A stretch of DNA of 60,066 nt, taken from NCBI GenBank assembly GCA_002722315.1, contig PBLG01000007.1, positions 1-60,066 on the forward strand. Reading direction: 5' to 3'. Under the pieces are notes generated by a model. The model was given only the letters and a program-made list of their open reading frames with translations. It had not been told where the DNA came from and searched no databases. Numbering within the stretch: the first letter of the stretch is position 1; the number at the start of each line of letters is the position of its first letter. The stretch is from Lysobacterales bacterium. Its GTDB lineage: Bacteria > Pseudomonadota > Gammaproteobacteria > Xanthomonadales > Wenzhouxiangellaceae. Both the position numbers and the translations under genes were made by a program. This document shows positions 1 to 9,299 of this stretch, piece by piece.

Positions 1-76
1 ACCTAACACCTAACACCTAACACCTAACACCTAACACCTAACACCTAACACCTAACACCTAACACCTAACACCTAA
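1..76. repeat. heptamer tandem repeat (acctaac)n
   Basis: The unit acctaac repeats without interruption for almost eleven copies. It breaks at base 77, where the sequence becomes acctaaa and then a degenerate A-rich tail. The window starts inside the array, so its true length is unknown. The complement reads as TTAGGTG-like units, similar to telomeric repeats, but a linear end is not implied: short heptamer arrays also occur between bacterial genes. The array lies about 100 bp upstream of the peptide-transporter permease gene. Confidence 0.95.
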
Positions 77-171
77 AACTTAAAACCGAAAAAGGCTGAA
101 ACCCACCCCCGCCGGCCAGCGATCCCCTATCCTTCCCGGTAACGCCCGCGTCCGGGACAACCGAGCGAGAG

Positions 172-1119
172 ATGGAATTTCTTGGATACACCTTGCGCAA
201 GCTCGCAGGCGGCATTCCGCTGATTCTCGGCGTGACGCTGGTGAGCTTTGTGCTGATGGTGTATTTCGGGCCGGACAAGACCTACGAACTGCTTTCGAAG
301 AATCCCACGGCGGAGGAAATCGCCCAGGTACGGGCGCAACTGGGCTACGACCAGCCTTTCTGGGCGCGATACGGCACCTACCTGAAGGAGCTTGCCACGC
401 TCGATTTCGGCTTCTCCGATTCCACCGGGGAGCGGGTCGGCGCCATACTCCAGCGCACCATTCCGGTCTCGCTGCTGCTTCTGGCGCCTGGATTCCTGCT
501 CGGCAACCTGCTGGGCGTCGTGCTCGGCCTGGTCGCGGCCTGGTACCGTGGCGGCTGGATCGACAAGGCCATCATGGGCTTCGCCGTGGTCGGCATGTCG
601 ATCAGCTTCCTGGTCGTCATCATTGCCTTCCAGGTCCTGTTCGGCGTGGTGCTGGGCTGGTTTCCGGTTCGCGGGTGGAACGTGCACGACCTGCCAAGCT
701 ACCTCCATTACGTGACCGTGCCCACGCTGGCTTCGGTGTTCGTGGCGCTGGGATACAACACGCGGTTCTTTCGCGCCGTGCTGGTCGAGGAAATGCAGCG
801 CGACCACGTGCGAACCGCACGCGCGTTCGGCGCCGGCGCGGTGGAGATTCTCTGGAAGAACGTGCTGATGAACGCGATGATCCCGATCGTCACGCGGGTC
901 ATGTTTTCGATTCCGCTGGTGGTGGTTTCCGGCAGCCTGCTGATCGAGAGCTACTTCGGCATTCCCGGGGTGGGCAAGGTGACGTTCGACGCCATCACCT
1001 CGGGCGATCAACCCATCCTGAAGGCCGTGGTCGGGCTGACCGCCGTGATGTTCGTTCTGATCCTGATCGTCAACGACATTCTCTACCGGGCCTTCGACCC
1101 GCGAGTCGCGCTGAAATGA
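172..1119 (+). CDS. peptide ABC transporter permease, DppB/OppB type
   Basis: Inner-membrane permease of a dipeptide/oligopeptide ABC importer. The 315-residue protein has an N-terminal membrane segment (about residues 12-32), a periplasmic loop, then five more hydrophobic segments, as is usual for DppB. The cytoplasmic EAA-type loop that contacts the ATPase lies at about residues 205-235, with RTARAFGAG as its core. Translation starts at an ATG after a purine-rich GCGAGAG stretch. The stop overlaps the start of the next permease, so the two are probably translationally coupled. The operon continues with two ATPases. No substrate-binding protein is visible; it may lie left of the window. The exact peptide substrate cannot be read from the sequence. 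Confidence 0.93.
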   Translation: MEFLGYTLRKLAGGIPLILGVTLVSFVLMVYFGPDKTYELLSKNPTAEEIAQVRAQLGYDQPFWARYGTYLKELATLDFGFSDSTGERVGAILQRTIPVSLLLLAPGFLLGNLLGVVLGLVAAWYRGGWIDKAIMGFAVVGMSISFLVVIIAFQVLFGVVLGWFPVRGWNVHDLPSYLHYVTVPTLASVFVALGYNTRFFRAVLVEEMQRDHVRTARAFGAGAVEILWKNVLMNAMIPIVTRVMFSIPLVVVSGSLLIESYFGIPGVGKVTFDAITSGDQPILKAVVGLTAVMFVLILIVNDILYRAFDPRVALK

Positions 1120-2033
1120 GCCTGCCGACCGCAGACATGAATCCCGGCGCCGACGGGCGCCTGCAGCCCGTACGGAAGCCGGCGAACCACTCGCTGTGGG
1201 GCCGCGCGGTCGCGCGCTTTGCCGCCGACCGGGCGGCCATGGTCGGGCTGGCGATCGTTGCTGTCTTCTTCGTCGTCGCGCTGGGCGTCTGGCTGGGCTG
1301 GTGGGGTGGCAACTGGGCCGAGACCACGGGCGGGCAATGGCAGCCGCCGTCGAGCGAACACTGGTTCGGCACCACCATACTGGGCCAGGACATCTTCGCG
1401 CGGGCGGTCTTTTCCACCCGCACCGCGTTCGAAATCGGGCTGGTCGTGGCGATCGCATCGACCCTGCTGGGGGCGCTGTTCGGCGCGCTCTCGGGCTACT
1501 TCGCGCAAACGCCCGTCGACGCCGTCATCCTGTGGCTGAAGGGTGTGCTCGATTCGATTCCGTTCTACCTGTTCGTCGCCGCAATCGCGTTTGCTCTCGA
1601 CGGCAATCCCTGGGCAATGCACATCGCGATGATCGCGACCTTCTGGACCACCACGGCCAGACTGGTGCGCGGCGAGGTCATGAAACTAAAGAACCTGGAA
1701 TTCGTCGAGGCCGCGCGCGCCATGGGCCTGCATCCGCTGGTCATCATCTTTCGCCACATCGTGCCCAACACCTTCCATATCCTGCTGGTACAGGCGACCA
1801 TCGTCTTCGTTGCGGCGATCAAGTCGGAAGTCATCCTGAGCTTTCTCGGGCTCGGCGTGACCGACAGCGTCAGCTGGGGCCTGATGATCGCCGAATCCAC
1901 CACCGAAGTGATCGCCGGGCATTACATGAATTTCATCGCCGCCTCCAGCTTTCTGTTCGCGCTGGTCATGGGCTTCAACCTTTTCTCCGACGGCCTGCAG
2001 GACGCGCTGGACCCCAGAAGGCCCGGACGATGA
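1116..2033 (+). CDS. peptide ABC transporter permease, DppC/OppC type
   Basis: Second inner-membrane permease of the peptide importer, 305 residues. The start is the ATG overlapping the upstream TGA by four bases; the open frame extends further upstream but only as a shadow of the first permease. The N-terminal cytoplasmic tail and first membrane helix (about residues 38-62) match the OppC N-terminal region. A periplasmic stretch containing HWFGTTILGQDIFAR, characteristic of DppC/OppC, follows. The ATPase-contact loop contains FVEAARAMG near residue 200. It pairs with the DppB-like protein upstream and the DppD/DppF-like ATPases downstream. Confidence 0.93.
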   Translation: MSLPTADMNPGADGRLQPVRKPANHSLWGRAVARFAADRAAMVGLAIVAVFFVVALGVWLGWWGGNWAETTGGQWQPPSSEHWFGTTILGQDIFARAVFSTRTAFEIGLVVAIASTLLGALFGALSGYFAQTPVDAVILWLKGVLDSIPFYLFVAAIAFALDGNPWAMHIAMIATFWTTTARLVRGEVMKLKNLEFVEAARAMGLHPLVIIFRHIVPNTFHILLVQATIVFVAAIKSEVILSFLGLGVTDSVSWGLMIAESTTEVIAGHYMNFIAASSFLFALVMGFNLFSDGLQDALDPRRPGR

Positions 2034-2046
2034 GAGGGGACGGACC

Positions 2047-3036
2047 ATGAGCGAGGCCTTGCTGCAAGTTGATCGCCTGAGCGTGGACTTCGCCACCGAA
2101 GCAGGTACCGTTCGCGCTGTCGACGACGTATCGTTCTCGATCCGCCCGGGCCGGACCCTCGGAATCGTCGGCGAGTCGGGTTGCGGCAAGTCGGTGACCA
2201 GCCTGGCGCTGATGGGCCTGTTGCCGCGCCCGGCCGGACGCATCGCCACGGGCTCGGTGCGGCTGGGCGGCGTCGAGCTGACCTCGCTGGACGAGCGCGC
2301 GCTCAGACGCCTGCGCGGCGCCGAGCTCTCGATGATATTCCAGGAACCCATGACCGCGCTGAACCCGGTCTACACCATCGGCGCGCAGATTGGCGCGGTG
2401 CTGCGTCGGCACGAAAGGTTGTCGCGGCGCGCGGCGCGGACTCGCGCGATCGAGATGCTCGAGCGAGTCGGCATTCCGTTGCCGACCAGGCGCATCGACG
2501 AGTACCCGCACGAACTCTCCGGCGGCATGCGCCAGCGGGCAATGATCGCGATGGCGCTGTCGTGCCGACCGAAGCTGCTGATCGCCGACGAACCGACCAC
2601 CGCCCTTGACGTGACCACCCAGGCCCAGGTGCTCGACCAGATCGCCGAACTGCAGCAGGAGCTGGGCACCGCTGTGATCCTGGTCACCCACGACCTGGGC
2701 GTGGTGGCCGAGACCTGCGACGATGCGCTGGTGATGTACTGCGGCCAGGTGGTCGAGCAGGCGCCCACGCGAGTGCTCTTCGAGACACCCCGGCATCGCT
2801 ATACCGAGGGGCTCATCGCCGCGATTCCGAAGGTGCGTCCGCAGCGTCTGGCCCGACTGCCGGTGATCCCCGGCACGGTGCCCGAGCTTGCCGAACTGCC
2901 GCGGGGCTGCCGATTCGCCGCGCGCTGCGGCTTCGCCGACGAAACCTGCATTAGCCGGCAGCCGGCCCTCGAGACGCTGGGCCGGTCGCGGGTCGCCTGC
3001 TTTCACCCGGCCGGCGAACAGGCGCCGTCGGCATGA
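2047..3036 (+). CDS. peptide ABC transporter ATP-binding protein, DppD/OppD type
   Basis: Cytoplasmic ATPase subunit of the peptide importer, 329 residues. Visible motifs are Walker A GESGCGKS (about residue 42), signature LSGGMRQR (about 158), Walker [13 protein letters not shown] (about 178) and the switch histidine in LVTHDLG. The C-terminal oligopeptide/HPY region is present, with the paired cysteines of [15 protein letters not shown]. In the OppD/DppD family this region accompanies an iron-sulfur or structural cysteine cluster. The gene starts 13 bases after the permease stop, and its TGA overlaps the next ATPase start by four bases. Confidence 0.94.
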   Translation: MSEALLQVDRLSVDFATEAGTVRAVDDVSFSIRPGRTLGIVGESGCGKSVTSLALMGLLPRPAGRIATGSVRLGGVELTSLDERALRRLRGAELSMIFQEPMTALNPVYTIGAQIGAVLRRHERLSRRAARTRAIEMLERVGIPLPTRRIDEYPHELSGGMRQRAMIAMALSCRPKLLIADEPTTALDVTTQAQVLDQIAELQQELGTAVILVTHDLGVVAETCDDALVMYCGQVVEQAPTRVLFETPRHRYTEGLIAAIPKVRPQRLARLPVIPGTVPELAELPRGCRFAARCGFADETCISRQPALETLGRSRVACFHPAGEQAPSA

Positions 3037-4025
3037 CCGGCCCGCTGCTCGAAGTCCGGGAGCTGGCGCGCCACTTTCCGGTACGCGCCGGGCTGCTGGG
3101 CCGCTCCCGCCAGGTGCTGCGCGCGGTCGACGGCGTGTCGTTCGAACTCCAGCGTGGCAGGACTTTCGGCCTGGTCGGCGAATCCGGCTGCGGCAAGTCC
3201 ACGCTGGGCCGCGCCATCCTGCGCCTGCACGAGCCCACCTCGGGCCGCGTACTGCTCGACGGCGTCGACATCACGGCGCTCGACCGCGCGGGACTCAAGC
3301 GCCAACGCAAGCACATGCAGATGATCTTCCAGGATCCCTATGCGTCGCTTTCTCCGCGCCGTACCGTGGACCGGATTCTCGACGAGCCGCTGGCGCTGCA
3401 CCGCTTCGGCGACAAGGCGCAGCGCAGTCGGCGGGTCCTGGAACTGCTCGACATCGTGGGGCTGGGCCCCGCGGCGCGGCATCGCTATCCGCACGAATTC
3501 TCCGGCGGCCAGCGCCAGCGCATCGGCATTGCACGCGCGCTTGCCGTGGAGCCGAAACTGATCGTCGCCGACGAGGCCGTCTCGGCGCTGGACGTCTCCG
3601 TGCAGTCGCAGGTACTGAACCTGATGGCCGATCTGCAGGCCGAATTCGGGCTGAGCTTCGTCTTCATCTCGCACGATCTTGCCGTGGTTCAGCACGTCAG
3701 CCACGTCGTCGGCGTGATGTACCTGGGCAAGCTGGTCGAGACCGCGCCAGTCGACCGAATCTACGCCATGCCGGCGCATCCGTATACGCGCGCGCTGCTC
3801 GACGCGGTTCCGGTCGCCGATCCTACCCGACGCGACAAGCGCCTGGTACTGTCGGGTGAAGTCCCGTCGCCGCTGGATCCGCCGCCGGGTTGCCCGTTCC
3901 ATACCCGCTGTCCGCGGGCGATGCCGGTCTGCAGCAGCCGCGTCCCGCGTACAATCGACATCGGGGAAAACGGGCGGCCGCACCGGGTCTCCTGCCACCT
4001 GCACGACCCGGACATCGGAATTTGA
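3033..4025 (+). CDS. peptide ABC transporter ATP-binding protein, DppF/OppF type
   Basis: Second ATPase of the peptide importer, 330 residues, forming the heterodimeric motor with the preceding subunit. Motifs are Walker A GESGCGKS, signature FSGGQRQR, Walker [13 protein letters not shown] and the H-loop FISHDLAV. The C-terminal HPY extension carries a cysteine cluster ([18 protein letters not shown]). ATGA overlap with the upstream ATPase indicates coupling. A lipoprotein gene starts three bases after the stop, so it is probably in the same transcript. Confidence 0.94.
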   Translation: MTGPLLEVRELARHFPVRAGLLGRSRQVLRAVDGVSFELQRGRTFGLVGESGCGKSTLGRAILRLHEPTSGRVLLDGVDITALDRAGLKRQRKHMQMIFQDPYASLSPRRTVDRILDEPLALHRFGDKAQRSRRVLELLDIVGLGPAARHRYPHEFSGGQRQRIGIARALAVEPKLIVADEAVSALDVSVQSQVLNLMADLQAEFGLSFVFISHDLAVVQHVSHVVGVMYLGKLVETAPVDRIYAMPAHPYTRALLDAVPVADPTRRDKRLVLSGEVPSPLDPPPGCPFHTRCPRAMPVCSSRVPRTIDIGENGRPHRVSCHLHDPDIGI

Positions 4026-4027
4026 AC

Positions 4028-4492
4028 ATGAAACTCTCAAGACCGATCGTATTGCTGACCGTCGTTTGCCTGCTTGGCGGATGCGCCACCGGCCCGCGCC
4101 AGATCCGGCTGGAGCCGCCTTCGCTGCAGGTCGAAAACCTGCGGATCGAGGATGGCGTGGTTCATTTCCGATTGCTCGTGCATAATCGGAACGACCACGT
4201 TCTTTACCTCTCCGAGGCAGCCGTAGCCATGCGCATCGACGGCACGGAGCTGTTCAATGCCGCCTGGCAACTCGACCTGGACATGGGCCCGCGCGGCCGC
4301 GAACTGGTCACCCTGGATGCACCGGCCACGCCGGCCGGAGCCGAAATCCTGTCTGCCGCCGGGCAGTCCGGCCGCGCCGGGCTACCCTTCGAACTCTCCA
4401 GCGCATTCGTGATAGAGGACATGCGCGACGCCGAGATCGGCCAGAAAGGCTTCCTGCATCCGGTACCGGGGCAGCCCGGCGAGTTTCGCTGA
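4028..4492 (+). CDS. small lipoprotein, possible LEA14-like fold
   Basis: A 154-residue predicted lipoprotein. The start is the ATG at 4028, directly after the ATPase stop; the longer open frame upstream overlaps that ATPase and is rejected. The N-terminus is a clear lipoprotein signal peptide with lipobox LLGGC, so Cys20 is the likely lipidated residue. The rest is beta-rich. The stretch SLQVENLRIEDGVVHFRLLVHNRNDHVLYL resembles the WHy/LEA14 pattern of a desiccation-type domain, but the match is from memory and weak. Position at the end of the peptide-transporter operon is the only functional hint. Confidence 0.75.
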   Translation: MKLSRPIVLLTVVCLLGGCATGPRQIRLEPPSLQVENLRIEDGVVHFRLLVHNRNDHVLYLSEAAVAMRIDGTELFNAAWQLDLDMGPRGRELVTLDAPATPAGAEILSAAGQSGRAGLPFELSSAFVIEDMRDAEIGQKGFLHPVPGQPGEFR

Positions 4493-4669
4493 AGCGGCGG
4501 CACGGAAGATGGCGCCGGCCGAGCGCGAATGGTGCACTGCGTCACGGGTGGATGCACCGGCAAGGCAAATTGTTTATGCTATCGCTCTGATTCTGGATAC
4601 GCCGGACCGCGGGCACGGATTGCGCCCCGGCGGATTTAAGCCCTGTAACCGCTCCCGGGAGCCCGATTT

Positions 4670-5236
4670 ATGACCATGCGCATCGTACTGGACCTGTCCG
4701 AGAATGATCTCGAGCACTTCCGCAAGCTGGCCCAAAAGGCCATGGATGCTTCCCAGAAAACGTCGCCCGACGAGATTGTTGCCGGGGCCCACAAGCTCCT
4801 CAAGGAAGTCGAAGACAGCGATGCCACCGACTTCATCCGGGAACGCCTTGGCCAGATCAAGGTCTTGACCGACATGCTCGCCGACGAGGGATGGGGCATG
4901 CAGGAGGTGGGTCGCAAGCGCGTATTGACCGCGCTGGCCTATTTCAACCAGCCCGAGGATCTCATTCCCGACCACGTGCCGGGCATCGGCTTCCTCGACG
5001 ATGCCATCATGGTCGAGCTGTTGAGCCGGGAGCTCAAGCCCGAGATCGAGGCCTACAAGGATTTCGTGCAATATCGCGAAACCGAAGCGCGTCGCCTCGG
5101 CAAGGAACCGGCCGAACTGAACCGCAGCGACTACCTCGTCGCGCGCGAGCAGGCGCTTCTCTCGCGTATGCGCCGGCGTCGCCGCACCGGTCGCGGTGGC
5201 GGCGGCGGCGCCAAGTCGCCTTTCTCGCTCTTCTGA
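4670..5236 (+). CDS. DUF1232 (YkvA-like) domain protein
   Basis: A 188-residue protein. The central segment LTALAYFNQPEDLIPDHVPG (about residues 86-105), followed by GFLDDAIMV, is the hallmark of the DUF1232/YkvA family, where a short amphipathic helix is followed by a conserved PxDxIPD-type motif. The N-terminal 80 residues are helical and charged. The C-terminus is an arginine-rich, glycine-rich tail (RMRRRRRTGRGGGGG), which could bind nucleic acid or membrane phosphate. The ATG at 4670 is followed in frame by a second ATG two codons later, either of which could be used. The family has no established function. Confidence 0.75.
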   Translation: MTMRIVLDLSENDLEHFRKLAQKAMDASQKTSPDEIVAGAHKLLKEVEDSDATDFIRERLGQIKVLTDMLADEGWGMQEVGRKRVLTALAYFNQPEDLIPDHVPGIGFLDDAIMVELLSRELKPEIEAYKDFVQYRETEARRLGKEPAELNRSDYLVAREQALLSRMRRRRRTGRGGGGGAKSPFSLF

Positions 5237-5270
5237 TCGTCGCGCCCACGCACGGTTGTCGAGAGGTTCC

Positions 5271-5807
5271 CTAACTGCCGGCAGCGCTTGCCGGCAGTTG
5301 CATTTCGACGTGTGGAATGCCGTCTTCCTCGTACGGCGCCGAGTCCACCGCAAACCCCAATTCGCAGTAGAACCGTTCGAGGTAGCACTGGGCCGAAATC
5401 CGGACCGGGCAACCCGGATACCGCTCGCCGATTACCTCGATTGCGCGCCGCATGAGTTCGCGCCCCAGCCCGCTGCGACGGCCGTCAAGACTGGTCAGCA
5501 CCCGGCCGATCGAAGGTTGCTCGAAGCGCGTGCCGGGCGGCAGGATGCGCGCATAGGCGACCACCGAACCGTCGTCGTCCCAGCCGACCAGGTGCAGGGC
5601 GAGATCGTCCAGCCCGTCGAGGTCCTGGTAAGGGCAATCCTGCTCGACCACGAACACCGCAACGCGGGCGGCCAGCACTACATACAATTGCCGGACATCG
5701 AACTGGTCGAACGCATGCAGGCGCCAGTCCAGCCGCGTCGGGCTCACGCCTTCGTGCCCGGGCGCATGCTCTGATGGGGTGGATCGATCCGATGCCTCGC
5801 GACTCAT
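5271..5807 (-). CDS. GNAT family acetyltransferase, ElaA-like
   Basis: A 178-residue predicted N-acetyltransferase of the ElaA subgroup. Family signatures are the early stretch LDWRLHAFDQFDVRQLYVVL, VFVVEQDCPYQDLDGLDD, and the acetyl-CoA-binding region IGRVLTSLDGRRSGLGRELM with its RxxGLG pyrophosphate-binding loop. I chose the ATG at 5807, not the one 16 codons upstream, because the longer version would overlap the divergent neighbour's start region and adds nothing conserved. The substrate is unknown. It is transcribed divergently from the gene at 5839. Confidence 0.85.
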   Translation of the reverse strand: MSREASDRSTPSEHAPGHEGVSPTRLDWRLHAFDQFDVRQLYVVLAARVAVFVVEQDCPYQDLDGLDDLALHLVGWDDDGSVVAYARILPPGTRFEQPSIGRVLTSLDGRRSGLGRELMRRAIEVIGERYPGCPVRISAQCYLERFYCELGFAVDSAPYEEDGIPHVEMQLPASAAGS

Positions 5808-5838
5808 GTTCCCTGCATTTCCGATTCCTGGACACCAA

Positions 5839-6915
5839 ATGAACGACGCTTCCAATCATATCCGCCTCGTCGCCGGTTTTGAGATACGCCCGCCGACCGG
5901 CGACTGTCGATACGTGCTCGAGCGCGACGAAAGCCGACGTCTGGGCGGGCTGGTGGCCGAAGACCTGTCGCGTTGCGTACCGGAAGTCACCTCCGGCCAC
6001 CTGGTGACCGGTCCGGCGTTGCTCGAACCCGGCCAGATCATCAGCCCGAACCATGCGCCGTGGCAAGCCATGGCCCGCGTGGCCGGACTGGACGCGGACT
6101 CGGGGCCTGTCCGCGAAGCCGGCATCACGTCGATCGGCGCGAACGTCGGCCAGCTGGCGCACGCGCCGCTGATGCCGTACTGGTCGCCGCCGCGCGGGCT
6201 GTTCATCTGCCTGCCGGTACTGCTGGCGGCCGGGGCCGCCGAACTCGACCAGCTGCGCTCGAAGCTGGAGCAGACCCTGTTCGAAACCGGCGGCCTGCGC
6301 CCGCCGGCGATGGGAACGCTGGCCGAGATCACTGGACTGGATCCGGTCCACGGCCAGTTGATGACCCGGGCCGACCTAATGGCGCTGCTCAAGGTGCAAC
6401 TCGCCGGGGCCGGACTCGATCCGTTCTGGCCGCCGGTGGAGCACGCGCTGCTGGAGCCGCGGCGTGACGCCAGGCTGGCGCTGCCCGGCGGACTGGCGGC
6501 CGACTGGAATGTTGCCGCGGCCGGCTGGGAACTGGAATTCGTGCCGCTTCACCTTGCCGAGACCGGGGGCGACGAATACGCGCTGTGGCTTCGGGCGCTG
6601 CGCCAGACCGCGGCGCTGCTGGAGTCGCACCTGGTGCGCTGGCGTGCGACCAGCCGCTACGCCAGCGTGGAAATCGAGGAGCGGGGCCGCTGGGCGCGCT
6701 GCGACCTGGGCCCGGCCGACAAGAACGCGCGGGGCTGGACGGTCGAGCACCCGGACGTCGGATTGGTGGCCTACACGGCGGAAATCGACGGCCGACGCCT
6801 GGCCTACTACCCGCTGGATCCGGCGGCCCTGGACGAACTCCGCGACGCGCTGCGCGCTTCCGGCGTCGCCGATTTCGAGCGATCCGCAGACATCCGACTG
6901 CTCCAGCCGCGCTGA
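5839..6915 (+). CDS. hypothetical protein, 358 residues
   Basis: I do not recognise a family. The protein has no signal peptide or clear membrane segment, and is rich in Leu, Ala, Arg and Glu. It contains short stretches that look conserved, such as GHLVTGPALLEPGQIISPNHAPW and ITSIGANVGQLAHAPLMPYWSPP, which may form a substrate or partner surface. Codon use matches its neighbours. The start is the ATG at 5839; an upstream in-frame codon would run into the divergent acetyltransferase. It sits alone between that gene and the epimerase. Confidence 0.7.
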   Translation: MNDASNHIRLVAGFEIRPPTGDCRYVLERDESRRLGGLVAEDLSRCVPEVTSGHLVTGPALLEPGQIISPNHAPWQAMARVAGLDADSGPVREAGITSIGANVGQLAHAPLMPYWSPPRGLFICLPVLLAAGAAELDQLRSKLEQTLFETGGLRPPAMGTLAEITGLDPVHGQLMTRADLMALLKVQLAGAGLDPFWPPVEHALLEPRRDARLALPGGLAADWNVAAAGWELEFVPLHLAETGGDEYALWLRALRQTAALLESHLVRWRATSRYASVEIEERGRWARCDLGPADKNARGWTVEHPDVGLVAYTAEIDGRRLAYYPLDPAALDELRDALRASGVADFERSADIRLLQPR

Positions 6916-7066
6916 GGCGGGCGCTGCCGGGCGTCGCGCCGTCATCGAGACTACGCGGCGGGACTGTGCCCCGCGATGGCGCCGCGAGCGGAAGGCCGAC
7001 GGCGCCATGGACGATGGTGGAATTGGGCACAATAACGTTTGGTTGGACCGCACGAGGACAACGAAC

Positions 7067-7999
7067 ATGAAAATCTTGATTCTGGGCGGCTCGGGGTTTG
7101 TCGGCAGCCACCTTGTGCGGCGATTGAGCCGCGAGGGCCATTCGATCACCGTGATCAGCCGTTATCCGAATGCCGCGAAGCACCTGGAAATCGTGCCGCG
7201 GGTCAGGATTCGCGTTTTCGACCCCTACGACATCGATCGCCTCGCCGATGCGCTGTCGGGCCACGACGCCCTGATCAACCTGGTCGGCATCCTCAACGAA
7301 TCCGGCCGCGACGGGTCGGGATTTCGCAAGGCGCACGTCGAGCTTGTCGAAATTGCCGTCGAGGCCTGCAGAAAGGCCGGCATCGCGCGCATCGTCCAGA
7401 TGAGCGCGCTGAACGCCGGCCAGGGCGAGAGCCACTATCTTCGGACCCGCGGCGAAGGAGAGCAGCGCGTTCGGGACTCCAACCTGCAATGGACGATCTT
7501 TCGCCCATCGACCATCTTCGGGCCCGACGACAGCTTCCTCAATCGGTTCGCCGGGCTGCTGACGATCTCGCCGGTGCTTCCGCTGGCCCGCCCCGACGCG
7601 AAGTTCGCGCCGGTCTACATAGGCGACGTGGTCGACGCGTTCGTTCGGGCGCTGGATGGTCGTGAACATGCCGGAGAAATCTACGAACTGTGCGGCGCCG
7701 AGACCTGGGCCCTGCGTGACATCGTCGAATGGATCGCCGAGCAGCGCGGCATGCGCCGCTGGATCATCGGCCTGCCCGACGCGCTCGGCCGCCTGCAGGG
7801 TCGCGTGTTCGACTTCGTGCCCGGCAAGCCTTTCTCGTCGGACAATTTCAAGTCGCTGCTGATCGACAGCACATGCAGCGAAGACGGCTTCGCCCGGCTC
7901 GACATCTCGCCGTGGCCGATGAGCGAAAAGGCGCCGGAATGGCTGGGCGAAGGCCACCAGGGCCGTCTGGGGCGTTTCCGCGAAGGCCGCCGGACATAA
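7067..7999 (+). CDS. NAD(P)-dependent epimerase, NDUFA9-like SDR
   Basis: A 310-residue atypical short-chain dehydrogenase of the complex I NDUFA9-like group. The N-terminal Rossmann motif is ILGGSGFVGSHLVRRL, i.e. GxxGFxG. The middle shows LINLVGIL and a conserved region leading to FRPSTIFGPDDSFLNRFAGL, which is typical of this family. The canonical YxxxK is replaced by the YLRTRGEGE region, as in the NDUFA9 group. The role in bacteria is uncertain, possibly binding nucleotide in membrane or respiratory assembly. The start is the ATG preceded by an A-rich stretch; the much longer upstream frame overlaps the previous gene and is a shadow. Confidence 0.87.
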   Translation: MKILILGGSGFVGSHLVRRLSREGHSITVISRYPNAAKHLEIVPRVRIRVFDPYDIDRLADALSGHDALINLVGILNESGRDGSGFRKAHVELVEIAVEACRKAGIARIVQMSALNAGQGESHYLRTRGEGEQRVRDSNLQWTIFRPSTIFGPDDSFLNRFAGLLTISPVLPLARPDAKFAPVYIGDVVDAFVRALDGREHAGEIYELCGAETWALRDIVEWIAEQRGMRRWIIGLPDALGRLQGRVFDFVPGKPFSSDNFKSLLIDSTCSEDGFARLDISPWPMSEKAPEWLGEGHQGRLGRFREGRRT

Positions 8000-8045
8000 T
8001 GCAGTCGCCGGCGCCGCTCGCTTCACCCGACCGGGAGCCGGGTTG

Positions 8046-9299
8046 ATGCCCGAATGGGCCCGGGACGAGCGGCTGGCGGGCCTGGAGGTCTATCGGGTCG
8101 GCGGCGCCATCCGCGATGAGCTCCTCGGCCTGGCGCCGACAGAACAGGATTTCGTCGTGGTCGGCGCAACGCCCGAACAGATGGGCGAACGCGGCTTCCG
8201 CCCGGTCGGCCGTGATTTTCCGGTTTTCCTCCATCCCGACACCTTCGAGGAATTCGCGCTGGCCAGGACCGAACGCAAATCGGGCCCCGGCTACCGCGGC
8301 TTCGAATTCCACACCGGTCCGGAGATTTCACTGGTCGACGACCTGGCCCGCCGCGACCTGACGGTCAACGCGATTGCCGAAGACCGCAGCGGCGAGTTGA
8401 TCGACCCGTTCGGCGGGCGCGAGGACCTGGCGCAAAGAATCCTCCGCCACGTCTCCGGCGCGTTTGTCGAAGACCCCGTACGGCTGGTGCGTCTGGCGCG
8501 CTTCGCAACCCGGTTCGCCGATTTCACCATCGCGCCCGACACCCTGGCACTGTGCCGACGGATGGTCGCCTCCGGCGAAGTCGATCATCTGGTGGCCGAA
8601 CGCGTTTGGCAGGAAATGGCGCGCGCCCTGATGCACGCCCGACCGTCGCGCTTCTGCCGGGTGCTGCGGGAGACCGGCGCGCTGGCGCGCATTCTGCCGG
8701 AACTCGACGCGCTGTGGGGCGTGCCCCAGGTCCCCGAATTTCACCCGGAGATCGATACCGGCGAGCACGTGATGCTGGTGCTCGACGAGGCAGCCCGCAT
8801 GCGGTCCGGGCTGGATGTCCGGTTCGCCTGCCTGGTCCACGACCTGGGCAAGGCGCTCACACCCCCCGAGCAGCTGCCGAAACACCACGGTCATGAAAAG
8901 GCCGGCCTGGCGCCGGTGCGCGAAGTCTGTCGGCGACTGCGCGTGCCGAACGAGACCCGCGACCTTGCGCTGCTGGTATGCGAATTTCACCTGATCTGCC
9001 ACCGTGCCCCCGAACTCAAGCCCGGCACGGTCATGCGGCTGTTCAAACGGGCCGACGCACTGCGGCGGCCCGAACGCTTCGAGCAATTTCTCCAGGCCTG
9101 CGAGGCCGACAAGCGGGGTCGCAAGGGGCGCGCGGATCGGCCCTATCCGGCCGCCGATCTTCTGCGCCGGGCCCTTGCCGCCGCTGCCGCGACGACGACC
9201 GGGCCGCTGCGCGAACAAGGGCTGACCGGAAAAGCCCTGGGGGATGCGCTGGAAGAGGCGCGCATTCGCGCGATAGCCGGCGTCCTGGCCGATCCCTGA
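8046..9299 (+). CDS. cca: CCA-adding tRNA nucleotidyltransferase with HD domain
   Basis: Multifunctional CCA protein that adds or repairs the 3' CCA of tRNAs, 417 residues. The nucleotidyltransferase head shows VYRVGGAIRDELLGL (about 16-30) and the catalytic aspartates around EQDFVVVG. RRDLTVNAIAED and the helical tRNA-binding region VEDPVRLVRLARFATRF follow. The C-terminal half has an HD phosphohydrolase domain with CLVHDLGKA, as in the E. coli type that also has phosphatase/phosphodiesterase activity. I chose the ATG at 8046 rather than the TTG one codon earlier. The stop directly abuts the stop of the convergent gene, leaving no intergenic terminator. Confidence 0.95.
   Translation: MPEWARDERLAGLEVYRVGGAIRDELLGLAPTEQDFVVVGATPEQMGERGFRPVGRDFPVFLHPDTFEEFALARTERKSGPGYRGFEFHTGPEISLVDDLARRDLTVNAIAEDRSGELIDPFGGREDLAQRILRHVSGAFVEDPVRLVRLARFATRFADFTIAPDTLALCRRMVASGEVDHLVAERVWQEMARALMHARPSRFCRVLRETGALARILPELDALWGVPQVPEFHPEIDTGEHVMLVLDEAARMRSGLDVRFACLVHDLGKALTPPEQLPKHHGHEKAGLAPVREVCRRLRVPNETRDLALLVCEFHLICHRAPELKPGTVMRLFKRADALRRPERFEQFLQACEADKRGRKGRADRPYPAADLLRRALAAAAATTTGPLREQGLTGKALGDALEEARIRAIAGVLADP

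Noticed and set aside
1..171. True telomere of a linear replicon
   Set aside because: Heptamer resemblance to TTAGG-type repeats is not evidence of a chromosome end; the window simply begins there and the surrounding genes are ordinary bacterial genes.
6464..7066. N-terminal extension of the epimerase gene
   Set aside because: It overlaps the previous gene out of frame and is arginine-rich; the Rossmann motif starts at the ATG 7067.
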